DNA of 64,000 nucleotides from Caldimonas caldifontis. Lineage in GTDB: Bacteria; Pseudomonadota; Gammaproteobacteria; Burkholderiales; Burkholderiaceae_C. Under the pieces are notes generated by a model, which had not been told where the DNA came from, did not search any database, and saw nothing but the letters and a program-made list of their open reading frames with translations. Location of the stretch: contig NZ_PSNX01000003.1 of the NCBI RefSeq assembly GCF_002930615.1, forward strand, positions 186,001 to 250,000, written 5' to 3'. Position numbers and translations under genes: made by a program. Shown piece by piece: positions 57,098-64,000 of this stretch; positions within the stretch are counted from its first letter, which is position 1; the number at the start of each line of letters is the position of its first letter.

Positions 57098-57776
57098 CGA
57101 TTCCCTGCCCCCGGCGAATGAGGTCGCGACGGCGTCGCCGCCCCTGCCTCGCTGGGCCCGCGCCTGGGACCAGCTCATGGCCTCGCTGCCCGTGCTGCTG
57201 ATGGCCCTGCTGGCTGCCTTCACCTACTGGCTGGTGCGCAGCACCCCGGTGCCCGAGGCGCCCCGCGAGGCGGCCGCGCCGCGCAGCGACCCCGACTACG
57301 TCATGCAAGGCTTTTCGGTGCAGCACTACAGCGAGGCCGGCCTGCCCGGTGTGCGCCTGGAAGGTCGCGAGATGCGCCACTATCCCGACACCGACCGCAT
57401 CGAGATCGACGACGTGCGCGTGCGCCACACCGACGAGCAGGGCCGCCTCTCGGTGGCCACCGCGCGCCAGGCCCAGGCCGAAGGCGACGGCAGCGAGGTG
57501 CGTCTGGTGGGCCAGGCCGTGGTCGTGCGCGAAGCCCTGTCACCCGACGCCACCGACCCGCTCGCCCAACGCCTCGAGTTTCGCAGCGAGTTCCTCCACT
57601 TTTTCGTCGATGACCAGCGTGTGGAGTCGGATCAGCCCGTGACCCTGGTACAGGGCGGCGCGCAGATCCGCGGCCAGGCGCTGCGGTATGACCACAGCCG
57701 CCGGGTGCTCGAACTGACCGGTGGCGTGCAGGGCGAACTCCCCCCGGCCGGCCGCCGCGCCGCAGCGTCGTCATGA
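57078..57776 (+). CDS. lptC: LPS export protein LptC
   Basis: This 232-residue membrane-anchored periplasmic protein carries lipopolysaccharide from LptB2FG to LptA. It has one N-terminal membrane anchor (ASLPVLLMALLAAFTYWLV). The beta-jellyroll contains YVMQGFSVQHYSEAGLPGV and RLEFRSEFLHFFVDDQRV. The start is a GTG at 57078 or 57084 within the kdsC end. Its stop overlaps the next ATG (ATGA). The lptA gene is not directly downstream. Confidence 0.92.
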   Translation: MPVLPTDDSLPPANEVATASPPLPRWARAWDQLMASLPVLLMALLAAFTYWLVRSTPVPEAPREAAAPRSDPDYVMQGFSVQHYSEAGLPGVRLEGREMRHYPDTDRIEIDDVRVRHTDEQGRLSVATARQAQAEGDGSEVRLVGQAVVVREALSPDATDPLAQRLEFRSEFLHFFVDDQRVESDQPVTLVQGGAQIRGQALRYDHSRRVLELTGGVQGELPPAGRRAAASS

Positions 57777-58549
57777 CCCGCCCGCTCGCCTACATCACCG
57801 GCGCGTCCAGCGGCATCGGCCAGGCCCTGGCGCAGCGCTTCCACCGCGGCGGCTACCGCCTCGCCCTGGTGGCGCGCCGCGCTGCCGAGATCGAAGCCTG
57901 GGCGCAGGCCCAGGGCTGGACCGCCGAAGACTGCACGGTCTATGCCGCCGACGTGCGCGACGTGCACGCCATCACCGCCGCGGGCCGCGCCTGCATCGAC
58001 GCCCAGGGCCTGCCCGACGTGGTGATTGCCAACGCCGGCATCAGCGTGGGCATGGACACCGCCGTGTTCGACGACCTCGACGTGATGCGTGCCATCTTCG
58101 AGACCAACAACCTGGGCATGGCCGCCACCTTCCATCCCTTCATTGACGGCCTGCGCACCCGCCGCTCCGGCCGCCTGGTGGGCATCGCCAGCGTCGCGGC
58201 CATCCGCGGCCTGCCCGGCCACGGCGCCTATTGCGGCAGCAAGGCCGCGGTGGTGAGCTACTGCGAAAGCCTGCGCGGCGAGATGCGCCCCTACGGCGTG
58301 AGTGTCGTGACCCTGCTGCCCGGCTACATCGACACCCCGCTCACGCGCGAGAACCGCTACCCCATGCCCTTCCTGATGAGCGCCGACGCCTTCGCCGACC
58401 GCGCCTTCGCCGCCATCGAGGCCGGTGTGAGCTACCGCGTCATCCCCTGGCAGATGGGCATTGTCGTCAAGCTGCTGCGCCTGCTGCCCAACGCGCTGTT
58501 CGACCGGGTCTTTGCGGGGCGGGAGCGGAAGAAGCGAACAGGGGAGTGA
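57773..58549 (+). CDS. Short-chain dehydrogenase/reductase
   Basis: This 258-residue classical SDR has TGASSGIGQALA (residues 10-21), the NAGIS motif and the catalytic IASVAAIRGLPGHGAYCGSKAA with Ser, Tyr and Lys in place. The substrate is unknown. A C-terminal hydrophobic and basic segment (VVKLLRLLPNALFDRVFAG) suggests membrane association. The 4-bp overlap with lptC indicates co-expression with the LPS export genes, so a lipid-related role is possible. Confidence 0.92.
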   Translation: MTRPLAYITGASSGIGQALAQRFHRGGYRLALVARRAAEIEAWAQAQGWTAEDCTVYAADVRDVHAITAAGRACIDAQGLPDVVIANAGISVGMDTAVFDDLDVMRAIFETNNLGMAATFHPFIDGLRTRRSGRLVGIASVAAIRGLPGHGAYCGSKAAVVSYCESLRGEMRPYGVSVVTLLPGYIDTPLTRENRYPMPFLMSADAFADRAFAAIEAGVSYRVIPWQMGIVVKLLRLLPNALFDRVFAGRERKKRTGE

Positions 58550-58555
58550 GGATCC

Positions 58556-59020
58556 TCACAGGCACAGCAAGCTGCCTGGCACCAGGCGCCATCGGTCCTT
58601 GGTGAAGTGGCCGCGGACGAAGGCGTTGGCGACGAAGCCTTCGGTGATGTCCTCCTGCACCATGTTGAGCGAGCAGGCCCAGGCATCGATCACGCGGCCA
58701 TCGGGCGCCTCCACCTGATCCGCCTTGCAAGCCCCTTTCAGCACCGCTCGGTGATGCTCGGGATGGTCCAGCGCATCCCCCAGCACCTGCGCCAGCCGGT
58801 CCCGCAGCGTGAGGCGGGCATCGAGGGCCTCGCTGGACATGCAGCCTGAACCGCGCAGGGGCACGTCGCCCTGGCTCAGGAAGAGTTGCATCATCTGTGC
58901 CCCATTGGGCGGTTGGCTGGGATCGATGGCCAGTCGCTCGCCTGTCCAGGGGTCGACGGGGGCGTGGGCGCAGCCCACCAGCATCAAGGCTCCCCCTAGG
59001 CGCCACAGTTGCGTTCTCAA
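58556..59020 (-). CDS. Cysteine-rich lipoprotein of unknown function
   Basis: This 154-residue protein has a signal peptide and lipobox (GGALMLVGC), with C17 as the lipid-modified residue. The rest contains four or more cysteines and a proline-rich start. I do not recognise a family. The start is TTG (59018-59020), overlapping the stop of the upstream amidase-like gene by 4 bp. This tight pairing would fit a periplasmic immunity or inhibitor protein for that gene product. This is inference. Confidence 0.75.
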   Translation of the reverse strand: MRTQLWRLGGALMLVGCAHAPVDPWTGERLAIDPSQPPNGAQMMQLFLSQGDVPLRGSGCMSSEALDARLTLRDRLAQVLGDALDHPEHHRAVLKGACKADQVEAPDGRVIDAWACSLNMVQEDITEGFVANAFVRGHFTKDRWRLVPGSLLCL

Positions 59021-59520
59021 ATGAACTCTCCGAAGTAGAACTCCACGGTCTTGCCAGACATTTGATAGACCCGGCCGAAACGTTCATTGAAGGCTGAGAC
59101 GGCTTCACTCACCACCCGACGCCCCGTATTGCTGTAGTGCCAGACGGTTCCTCCAAGGTGGATGCCGATGTGCTTCCAGCGGGAGTCGCGCATCTCCAGC
59201 TGGTGGCCAACCTCGACGACGTTGCTGGTGTGGGTCACAAAGATCAGGCAACCCTGGAGGTGCAAGGGCCGCTGGGACCACAAACCTCGTTGGCGGCAGC
59301 GGTTGAAGACTTCGTCCACGCGGAGGTTGGCACCGGGCTCCTCGCGCTGCTTGTCCGTCCAGGTGAAGGTCTTGCATGTGTGTCCGAAATCGTAGCCCAG
59401 CATGTGGCTCACGAAGTGGGCGCAATGATTCTGTTGATTGTCTTTGGCGATGGAGAAGGGGCACAGGTCGCTGATGTGCTTGCCAACGGCGTCGGCAAGG
59501 GGCACGGTGGTGTGCAGCAT
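59017..59520 (-). CDS. Probable NlpC/P60-like cysteine amidase
   Basis: I do not recognise a named family. The 167-residue protein shows a papain-like pair. C33 is in QNHCAHFVSHMLGYDFG. H117 and H121 are in KHIGIHLGGTVWHYSNTG, which resembles the HVGIYLG motif of NlpC/P60 peptidoglycan hydrolases. No signal peptide is present, so it must act inside the cell or be delivered by a secretion system. A lipoprotein gene overlaps its end. A type VI-like effector with immunity protein is one reading, but no secretion genes are in the window. Confidence 0.65.
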   Translation of the reverse strand: MLHTTVPLADAVGKHISDLCPFSIAKDNQQNHCAHFVSHMLGYDFGHTCKTFTWTDKQREEPGANLRVDEVFNRCRQRGLWSQRPLHLQGCLIFVTHTSNVVEVGHQLEMRDSRWKHIGIHLGGTVWHYSNTGRRVVSEAVSAFNERFGRVYQMSGKTVEFYFGEFI

Positions 59521-59727
59521 GGAAAGTCCTCTCTGAATCTTGTGGTGCGTGGCGCCCGGGAGGCGCCTGGGGATTCTAGGAATCAAGGCCTGCAAGTGAC
59601 TGTGTCGAGCCGTAAGCGGCCGTGACAGGCCCTCGCGACGGATCGCGGCGCGATCGGGAGACAGCGCCGGGCATCGGCGCTATCGTTGGGCCCGGGCCAT
59701 CCACCGTGCGGTGGCCGGGAGACGCAC

Positions 59728-61122
59728 ATGCCCACCCGCATCGAAACCGATTCCATGGGGCCCATCGAGGTGCCGGCCGATCGCTACTGGGGCGCGCAGA
59801 CGCAGCGCTCGGTGCAGCACTTTGCGATTGGCGTGCCGCGCTTCGTGTGGACGCGGCCCGTCATTCGCGCGCTGGGGCTGCTCAAGCTCGCGGCGGTGCG
59901 GGCCAATGGCGACCTGGGTGAATTGCCGCTGCAACTGGTCTCGCTGATCGCGCCGGCGGCCGAGGAGGTGGCCGAGGGGCGGCTCGACGAGCACTTCCCG
60001 CTCGTGGTGTTCCAGACGGGTTCGGGCACGCAGTCGAACATGAATGCCAACGAGGTGATCGCCAACCGCGCCATCGAGCGTGCCGGTGGCGTGCTGGGCA
60101 GCAAGCAGCCGGTGCACCCGAACGACCACGTCAACCGGGGTCAGTCGTCGAACGACACCTTTCCCACCGCCATGCACATCGCCGTGGTGGAGCAGCTGCA
60201 CGAGCGGCTCTTCCCCGCGGTGGAGGCGCTGCGCCACACGCTGGACGTGAAGGCCAAGACCTACGAGCACCTGGTGAAGACCGGCCGCACCCACCTGCAG
60301 GACGCCACGCCCATCACTCTGGGGCAGGAGATCGGCGCCTGGGTGTCGCAACTCGACTTCGGACTGCAGGCGGTGCGGCAGTCGCTGGGCGGGCTGTATG
60401 ACCTGGCCATCGGCGGCACGGCGGTCGGCACGGGGCTCAACGCCCACCCGCACTTCGGCGAGCGCACGGCCTGGCACCTGGAACAGCTCACCGGCCACCC
60501 CTTCCGCAGCGCGCCCGACAAGTTCTTCGCGCTGGCCGCGCACGACGCGCTGGTGCAGTGCTCGGCGGCGCTGCGCACCCTCGCCGGCGGCCTGATGAAG
60601 ATGGCCAACGACGTGCGCTGGCTGGCCAGCGGGCCGCGCTGCGGCATCGGCGAGTTGCGCATCCCCGAGAACGAGCCGGGCTCGTCCATCATGCCGGGCA
60701 AGGTGAACCCCACCCAGTGCGAGGCGCTCACGATGGTGTGCGTGCAGGTCTTTGGCAACGACGCAGCCGTGGCCTTTGCGGGCACGCAGGGCAACTTCCA
60801 GCTCAATGTGTACAAGCCCGTGATGGTGCACAACGTGCTCGAGAGCATCACTTTGCTGGCCGATGCCTGCGAAAGCTTCGATCGCCACTGCGCCCAGGGC
60901 CTGGCGCCCAACGAGCCGGTGATCGACGAGCACCTGGAGCGCAACCTGATGCTGGTGACGGCGCTGAACCGGCACATCGGCTACGACCGCGCCGCGCAGA
61001 TCGCCAAGGCCGCCCATGCGCATGGGCTCACGCTGCGCGAGGCCGCGATCGAAAGCGGCTTCGTGAGCCCGGAAGACTACGACCGCTGGATCGACCCGCT
61101 GGCGATGACACGTCCTGGCTGA
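59728..61122 (+). CDS. fumC: Class II fumarate hydratase
   Basis: This 464-residue TCA enzyme converts fumarate and malate. Early motifs are [20 protein letters not shown] and [20 protein letters not shown]. The active-site serine loop is the superfamily signature [11 protein letters not shown]. The length is standard for homotetrameric class II fumarases. AGACGCAC precedes ATG 59728. The SbtA-like transporter gene follows 29 bp downstream and may be co-transcribed. Confidence 0.97.
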   Translation: MPTRIETDSMGPIEVPADRYWGAQTQRSVQHFAIGVPRFVWTRPVIRALGLLKLAAVRANGDLGELPLQLVSLIAPAAEEVAEGRLDEHFPLVVFQTGSGTQSNMNANEVIANRAIERAGGVLGSKQPVHPNDHVNRGQSSNDTFPTAMHIAVVEQLHERLFPAVEALRHTLDVKAKTYEHLVKTGRTHLQDATPITLGQEIGAWVSQLDFGLQAVRQSLGGLYDLAIGGTAVGTGLNAHPHFGERTAWHLEQLTGHPFRSAPDKFFALAAHDALVQCSAALRTLAGGLMKMANDVRWLASGPRCGIGELRIPENEPGSSIMPGKVNPTQCEALTMVCVQVFGNDAAVAFAGTQGNFQLNVYKPVMVHNVLESITLLADACESFDRHCAQGLAPNEPVIDEHLERNLMLVTALNRHIGYDRAAQIAKAAHAHGLTLREAAIESGFVSPEDYDRWIDPLAMTRPG

Positions 61123-61151
61123 CCGGCCTTGTGGCACCATCGCGGCCGATC

Positions 61152-62087
61152 ATGATCGACGTCGTTGTCTTCTTCTTCCTGCTGGGCGTGTTCGCCCGCC
61201 TGGTGCGCTCGGACCTGCGCCTGCCCGAGGCGCTGTACGAGACGCTGTCCATCTACCTGCTGCTGGCCATCGGCCTGAAGGGCGGCATCGAGCTGTCGAA
61301 GCAACCGCTGGTGGCGCTGCTGCCGCAGATCGGCGCCACCATGGCGCTGGGGCTGGCCATTCCCTTCGTGCTCTACCCGGTGCTGCGGGGGCTGCGTCTG
61401 AGCGGGCCGGATGCGGCCTCGGTGGCCGCCCACTACGGTTCGGTGAGCGTGGTGACCTTCGCCGTGGCCAGCGCGGCCCTCATGCGCGAGGGCATTCCTT
61501 TCGAAAGCCATGCCTCGCTGTGGGTGGCGGTGATGGAGGCGCCAGGCATCATTTCAGGCATCCTGCTGGCGCGGCTGTCCCGCCTGCGCGAGGTGAAGTG
61601 GGCCACGCTGGCCCATGAGGTGGCCTTCGGCAAGAGCGTGCTGCTGCTGGTGGGCGGCCTGTTCATCGGCGCCATCGCCGGCGAGGCAGGCACGGCCCCC
61701 ATCCAGGCCGTGTTCGTCGAGCCCTTCAAGGGCGTGCTGGCGCTCTTCCTGCTGGAACTCGGTCTGGTGGCCGGTGGTCGCCTGGCCGAGGTGAGGCGCT
61801 TCGGCTTCGTGGTGATCGGCGTGGGCCTCGTCGTGCCGCCGGTGCTGTCGCTGGCCGGCGCGGGCGTGGGCCTGATGCTGGGCCTGTCCACCGGCGGGGT
61901 GGCGCTGCTGGCCACGCTGGCGGCCAGTGCCAGCTACATCGCGGCGCCCACGGCCATGCGCATCGCGGTGCCTGAAGCCAATGCGGGTCTGTCGATCACG
62001 GCGGCGCTGGGCGTGAGCTTTCCCTTCAACATCCTCGTGGGCATTCCGCTGTACATCGCGATGGCCCAGGCCCTGACCGGAGGCTGA
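61152..62087 (+). CDS. SbtA-type sodium-dependent bicarbonate transporter
   Basis: This 311-residue membrane protein has about ten helices. SbtA-family blocks are YLLLAIGLKGGIELSKQPL, AAHYGSVSVVTFAVASAAL and ASYIAAPTAMRIAVPEANAG. In cyanobacteria SbtA imports bicarbonate with Na+ and is gated by SbtB. A PII-like gene follows 2 bp downstream, reproducing the sbtA-sbtB pair. Here it probably supplies bicarbonate to carboxylases. A different anion is possible. Confidence 0.88.
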   Translation: MIDVVVFFFLLGVFARLVRSDLRLPEALYETLSIYLLLAIGLKGGIELSKQPLVALLPQIGATMALGLAIPFVLYPVLRGLRLSGPDAASVAAHYGSVSVVTFAVASAALMREGIPFESHASLWVAVMEAPGIISGILLARLSRLREVKWATLAHEVAFGKSVLLLVGGLFIGAIAGEAGTAPIQAVFVEPFKGVLALFLLELGLVAGGRLAEVRRFGFVVIGVGLVVPPVLSLAGAGVGLMLGLSTGGVALLATLAASASYIAAPTAMRIAVPEANAGLSITAALGVSFPFNILVGIPLYIAMAQALTGG

Positions 62088-62089
62088 GC

Positions 62090-62398
62090 ATGGCCCTCAT
62101 CAAACACCCCCGCATGCTGCTGGTGATCATTGCCGAGGCGGCGCTGGAGAAGCAGCTCGTGGCCGACGTGAAGCGCCTGGGCGCGCACGGCTACACCGTC
62201 TATGACGTGCGCGGAGAAGGGACGATGGGTGTGCGCGAAGGCGCCTGGGAGGCCGACCGGACCATCGAGATGAAGGTGATCTGCGAAACGGCCGTGGCCG
62301 ACCAGATCGCCGAGCACGTGCTGGCCCAGTATGTGCCGCACTTCGGCGTGACGATGTTCTTTGCCGACGTGCAGGTGCTGCGCCCGCACAAGTTCTGA
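62090..62398 (+). CDS. SbtB-like PII-family signalling protein
   Basis: This 102-residue PII-like protein starts MLLVIIAEAALEKQLVADV, with the T-loop region GYTVYDVRGEGTMGVREGAW and a C-terminal ferredoxin-like strand (YVPHFGVTMFFADVQVL). It lacks the tyrosine of the canonical GlnB uridylylation site and has no CGPxGC redox tail of cyanobacterial SbtB. It should bind adenyl nucleotides and control the adjacent transporter. It is co-transcribed with the SbtA-like gene. Confidence 0.88.
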   Translation: MALIKHPRMLLVIIAEAALEKQLVADVKRLGAHGYTVYDVRGEGTMGVREGAWEADRTIEMKVICETAVADQIAEHVLAQYVPHFGVTMFFADVQVLRPHKF

Positions 62399-62415
62399 GC
62401 GCCCCCACCAAGCAA

Positions 62416-62446
62416 AACGGCGAAGCCGAAGCTTCGCCGCCTTGTG
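62416..62446. terminator. Bidirectional terminator between the PII-like and RNA-binding genes
   Basis: GGCGAAGC-CGAA-GCTTCGCC is a perfect 8-bp stem with a 4-nt loop (62419-62438). On the minus strand it is followed by GTTTTGCTT, a good rho-independent terminator for the RNA-binding protein gene. On the plus strand it is followed by CTTGTGTGT. Confidence 0.75.
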
Positions 62447-62462
62447 TGTGAGGCGCTGGGGT

Positions 62463-62873
62463 TCAGTAGCCGCCGCGACCGCCGCCGCCATAGCCACCGC
62501 CACCCCCCCCGCCGTAGCCGCCACGGCCACCGCCACCACCGCCACCGTAGCCCCCGCGGCCGCCGCCACCGCCACCGCCGCCAAAGCCGCGGCCACCGCC
62601 GCCGCCAAAGCCACCCGGGCGCGGTTCACGCGGACGGGCTTCGTTGACGACAATGGCGCGGCCAGAGAGGGCCTGGCCATTCATGCCGTTGATGGCCGAT
62701 TGGGCTTCGGCGTCCGAGCCCATCTCCACAAAGCCGAAGCCCTTGGAGCGGCCGGTGTCGCGGTCCATCATGACCTTCGCCGACGTCACGGCACCGAACT
62801 GGCTGAAGGCCTCGTTGAGGTCTTCGTCACGCACGGAATAGGCGAGGTTGCCCACGTATAGCTTGTTGCCCAT
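62463..62873 (-). CDS. Glycine-rich RRM RNA-binding protein
   Basis: This 136-residue protein has an N-terminal RNA recognition motif with RNP2 KLYVGNLAY and RNP1 KGFGFVEM. The C-terminal roughly 45 residues are almost only Gly, Arg, Phe and Tyr, in repeats of the GGGGYGG type. Such bacterial RRM proteins bind single-stranded RNA and are often cold- or stress-induced. Ribosome site AAAGGAG precedes ATG 62873. The repetitive DNA at 62465-62620 encodes the glycine tail. Confidence 0.92.
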   Translation of the reverse strand: MGNKLYVGNLAYSVRDEDLNEAFSQFGAVTSAKVMMDRDTGRSKGFGFVEMGSDAEAQSAINGMNGQALSGRAIVVNEARPREPRPGGFGGGGGRGFGGGGGGGGRGGYGGGGGGGRGGYGGGGGGGYGGGGRGGY

Positions 62874-63109
62874 CGAGAGAGCTCCTTTCAATCGCTCATC
62901 GGTCAGTTGGAGCTTCTACCCGTCGAGAACCACTCACGCCTAGGCGCCGCATCCACACAGAGACTCGGCCATTATGGGCGAGCGGCCTGCGAATGGGAGG
63001 CTCAGGTGTGAAAAAGTGTTGTTTTCCCGGGGCGGGTTTCTCCGGGGGGCGGGGCGTTCCCCCCTTTGGTGCGTGACGGGGCGGGGTGTGCTTGAGGCAA
63101 GATCAGACC

Positions 63110-63910
63110 ATGCCCCTGTTCGCCCCCGACGCTCCCCGCATCGCCAGCTTGGTGCCCTCGGTCACCGAGTTGCTGTTCGCGCTGGGCCTGGGCCCCTGGG
63201 TGGTGGCGCGCACGGGCTTCTGCGTCCACCCGCGCGAAGCGGTGGCGGCCGTGCCCAAGGTGGGCGGCACCAAGGACGTGAAGCTCGAGGTGCTGCGTGC
63301 GCTGGCCCCCACGCATGTCGTGGTGAATGTGGACGAGAACGAGTGGCCCACGGTGCAGGCGCTGCGCGAGTTCGTCCCGGAGGTGATCGTCACCCACCCG
63401 TGCGCGCCCGAGGACAACCTGGCGCTGTACGAGCAGGTGGCCCAGGCCTTCGGTCACCTGCCGGGCGTGCGGGAGCGGGCCGAGGACCTGTCTGGCCGGC
63501 TTCGCGATGCGCTGATGTCCTTGGACAGCGCCGGTCCCTGGCCCGAGCGCCGGGTGCTCTACGTCATCTGGCGCGAGCCCTGGATGACGGTGGCGCGTGA
63601 CACCTACATCTCGCGGCTGCTCGCCCGCGTGCGCTGGCAGACCTGGCCGGAGGTGGCGGGGGGGTCTCATGGCGCAGCGCGTTACCCGGTGTTCGAGTGG
63701 AGCGAGGCGCGGGACGCCGGCGTGGACCTGGTGCTGCTGTCCAGCGAGCCCTACCGCTTCGACGAGCGCCATCGCGACGAGGTGGCGCAACGGCTGCCCG
63801 GCGCGCAGGTCCTGCTCGTCGATGGCGAAATGTTGAGCTGGTATGGCAGCCGGGCGGTGGAGGGGCTGGCCTACCTCAAGACCCTGGCAGCTGGTGTCTT
63901 GGGCCCATGA
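63110..63910 (+). CDS. BtuF-like helical-backbone metal receptor without signal peptide
   Basis: This 266-residue protein has the cobalamin/Fe3+-siderophore binding fold. IASLVPSVTELLFALGLGPWV is followed by VVARTGFCVHP, VGGTKDVKLEVLRALAP and a late VLLSSEPYRFDERHRDEV. No N-terminal signal is visible and the fold starts at residue 10. It may therefore be a cytoplasmic member or have lost its leader. No BtuC or BtuD genes are next to it. A start upstream would not add a signal peptide. Its stop overlaps the next ATG. Confidence 0.85.
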   Translation: MPLFAPDAPRIASLVPSVTELLFALGLGPWVVARTGFCVHPREAVAAVPKVGGTKDVKLEVLRALAPTHVVVNVDENEWPTVQALREFVPEVIVTHPCAPEDNLALYEQVAQAFGHLPGVRERAEDLSGRLRDALMSLDSAGPWPERRVLYVIWREPWMTVARDTYISRLLARVRWQTWPEVAGGSHGAARYPVFEWSEARDAGVDLVLLSSEPYRFDERHRDEVAQRLPGAQVLLVDGEMLSWYGSRAVEGLAYLKTLAAGVLGP

Positions 63911-64000
63911 CACTCGATCCGCGCACCCTCTTCTTCTCGATGTGGCTCACGGTGAGCCTCACGATCGTGGCCTTGCTGGTGGGCGTGGGCTGGACGCGGG
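63907..64000 (+). CDS. N-terminus of a membrane protein, truncated by the window edge
   Basis: The ATG at 63907 overlaps the stop of the upstream gene. The visible 31 residues begin MTLDPRTLFFSMWLTVSLTI and form one membrane helix. Many diguanylate cyclases (GGDEF) begin this way, but the rest of the gene lies outside the window. Confidence 0.5.
   Translation, partial: MTLDPRTLFFSMWLTVSLTIVALLVGVGWTR

Noticed and set aside
62465-62620. Repetitive DNA read as a CRISPR array or non-coding satellite
   Set aside because: The repeats are in frame, vary in length and encode the Gly/Arg/Tyr tail of an RRM protein. There are no spacers.

Overview
The window is GC-rich (high-60s percent by eye) and densely coded. 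It carries the classic bacterial origin neighbourhood: gyrB, dnaN and dnaA on the minus strand, then rpmH, rnpA, yidD, yidC and mnmE on the plus strand. Protein sequences, codon use and gene order (terephthalate operon like that of Comamonas, SlyX, glycine riboswitch, kdsD-kdsC-lptC) point to a betaproteobacterium of the order Burkholderiales, probably in or near Comamonadaceae/Sphaerotilaceae. The genus cannot be fixed from the sequence. There are no rRNA, tRNA, CRISPR or insertion sequences in the window.

Region 1 (1-4350) is a terephthalate catabolic operon, tphC-A2-A3-B on the minus strand. It runs off the left edge and has a divergent IclR regulator (tphR). TphC is the periplasmic binding protein for uptake, TphA2A3 is the Rieske dioxygenase and TphB is the PdxA-family dihydrodiol dehydrogenase. 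A decayed EamA-type exporter follows.

Region 2 (5313-21116) looks like one catabolic regulon of unknown substrate. It has a GntR/FCD regulator and four operons. The first encodes two [2Fe-2S] ferredoxins, a small unknown protein, a TauE-type permease and an ornithine-cyclodeaminase-like enzyme. The second encodes a heme-oxygenase-like diiron oxidase (HDO/CADD/TenA fold), an aldehyde dehydrogenase, a GlcG-like protein, a ferredoxin-type reductase and an atypical SDR. The third encodes a NitT/TauT-type ABC importer and an isochorismatase-type hydrolase. The fourth encodes a multi-pass permease, a gamma-glutamyltransferase-family enzyme and a GST. Palindromes of the form GNATAC-N-GTATNC lie about 40-60 bp upstream of every operon and of the regulator gene, with one extra copy before the importer. 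This is the best candidate for an undescribed system: an HDO oxygenase fed by its own ferredoxin chain.

Region 3 (21141-35672) holds a proline-rich unknown protein, a DUF6351 lipoprotein hydrolase and a large hybrid sensor kinase. It then has a complete phosphite oxidation locus (ptxA-B-C-D, minus strand, with a divergent LysR gene), succinate-semialdehyde dehydrogenase, a DadA-type dehydrogenase under a tandem glycine riboswitch, and slyX.

Region 4 (35795-40796) holds a YihY membrane protein, an Lrp regulator, a cupin, a broken azoreductase-like remnant, a metallophosphoesterase and a hipBA toxin-antitoxin pair beside gyrB.

Region 5 (40797-50480) is the origin block. The two intergenic regions flanking dnaA contain DnaA-box-like 9-mers and are the oriC candidates.

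Region 6 (50665-64000) is mainly housekeeping: a cNMP-binding protein, apt, a phosphatase, an MBL hydrolase, a Kef-type antiporter, kdsD-kdsC-lptC and an SDR. It also has a possible amidase/lipoprotein pair, fumC, an SbtA/SbtB-like bicarbonate transporter with its PII partner, a glycine-rich RNA-binding protein, a BtuF-like receptor and the start of a membrane protein.
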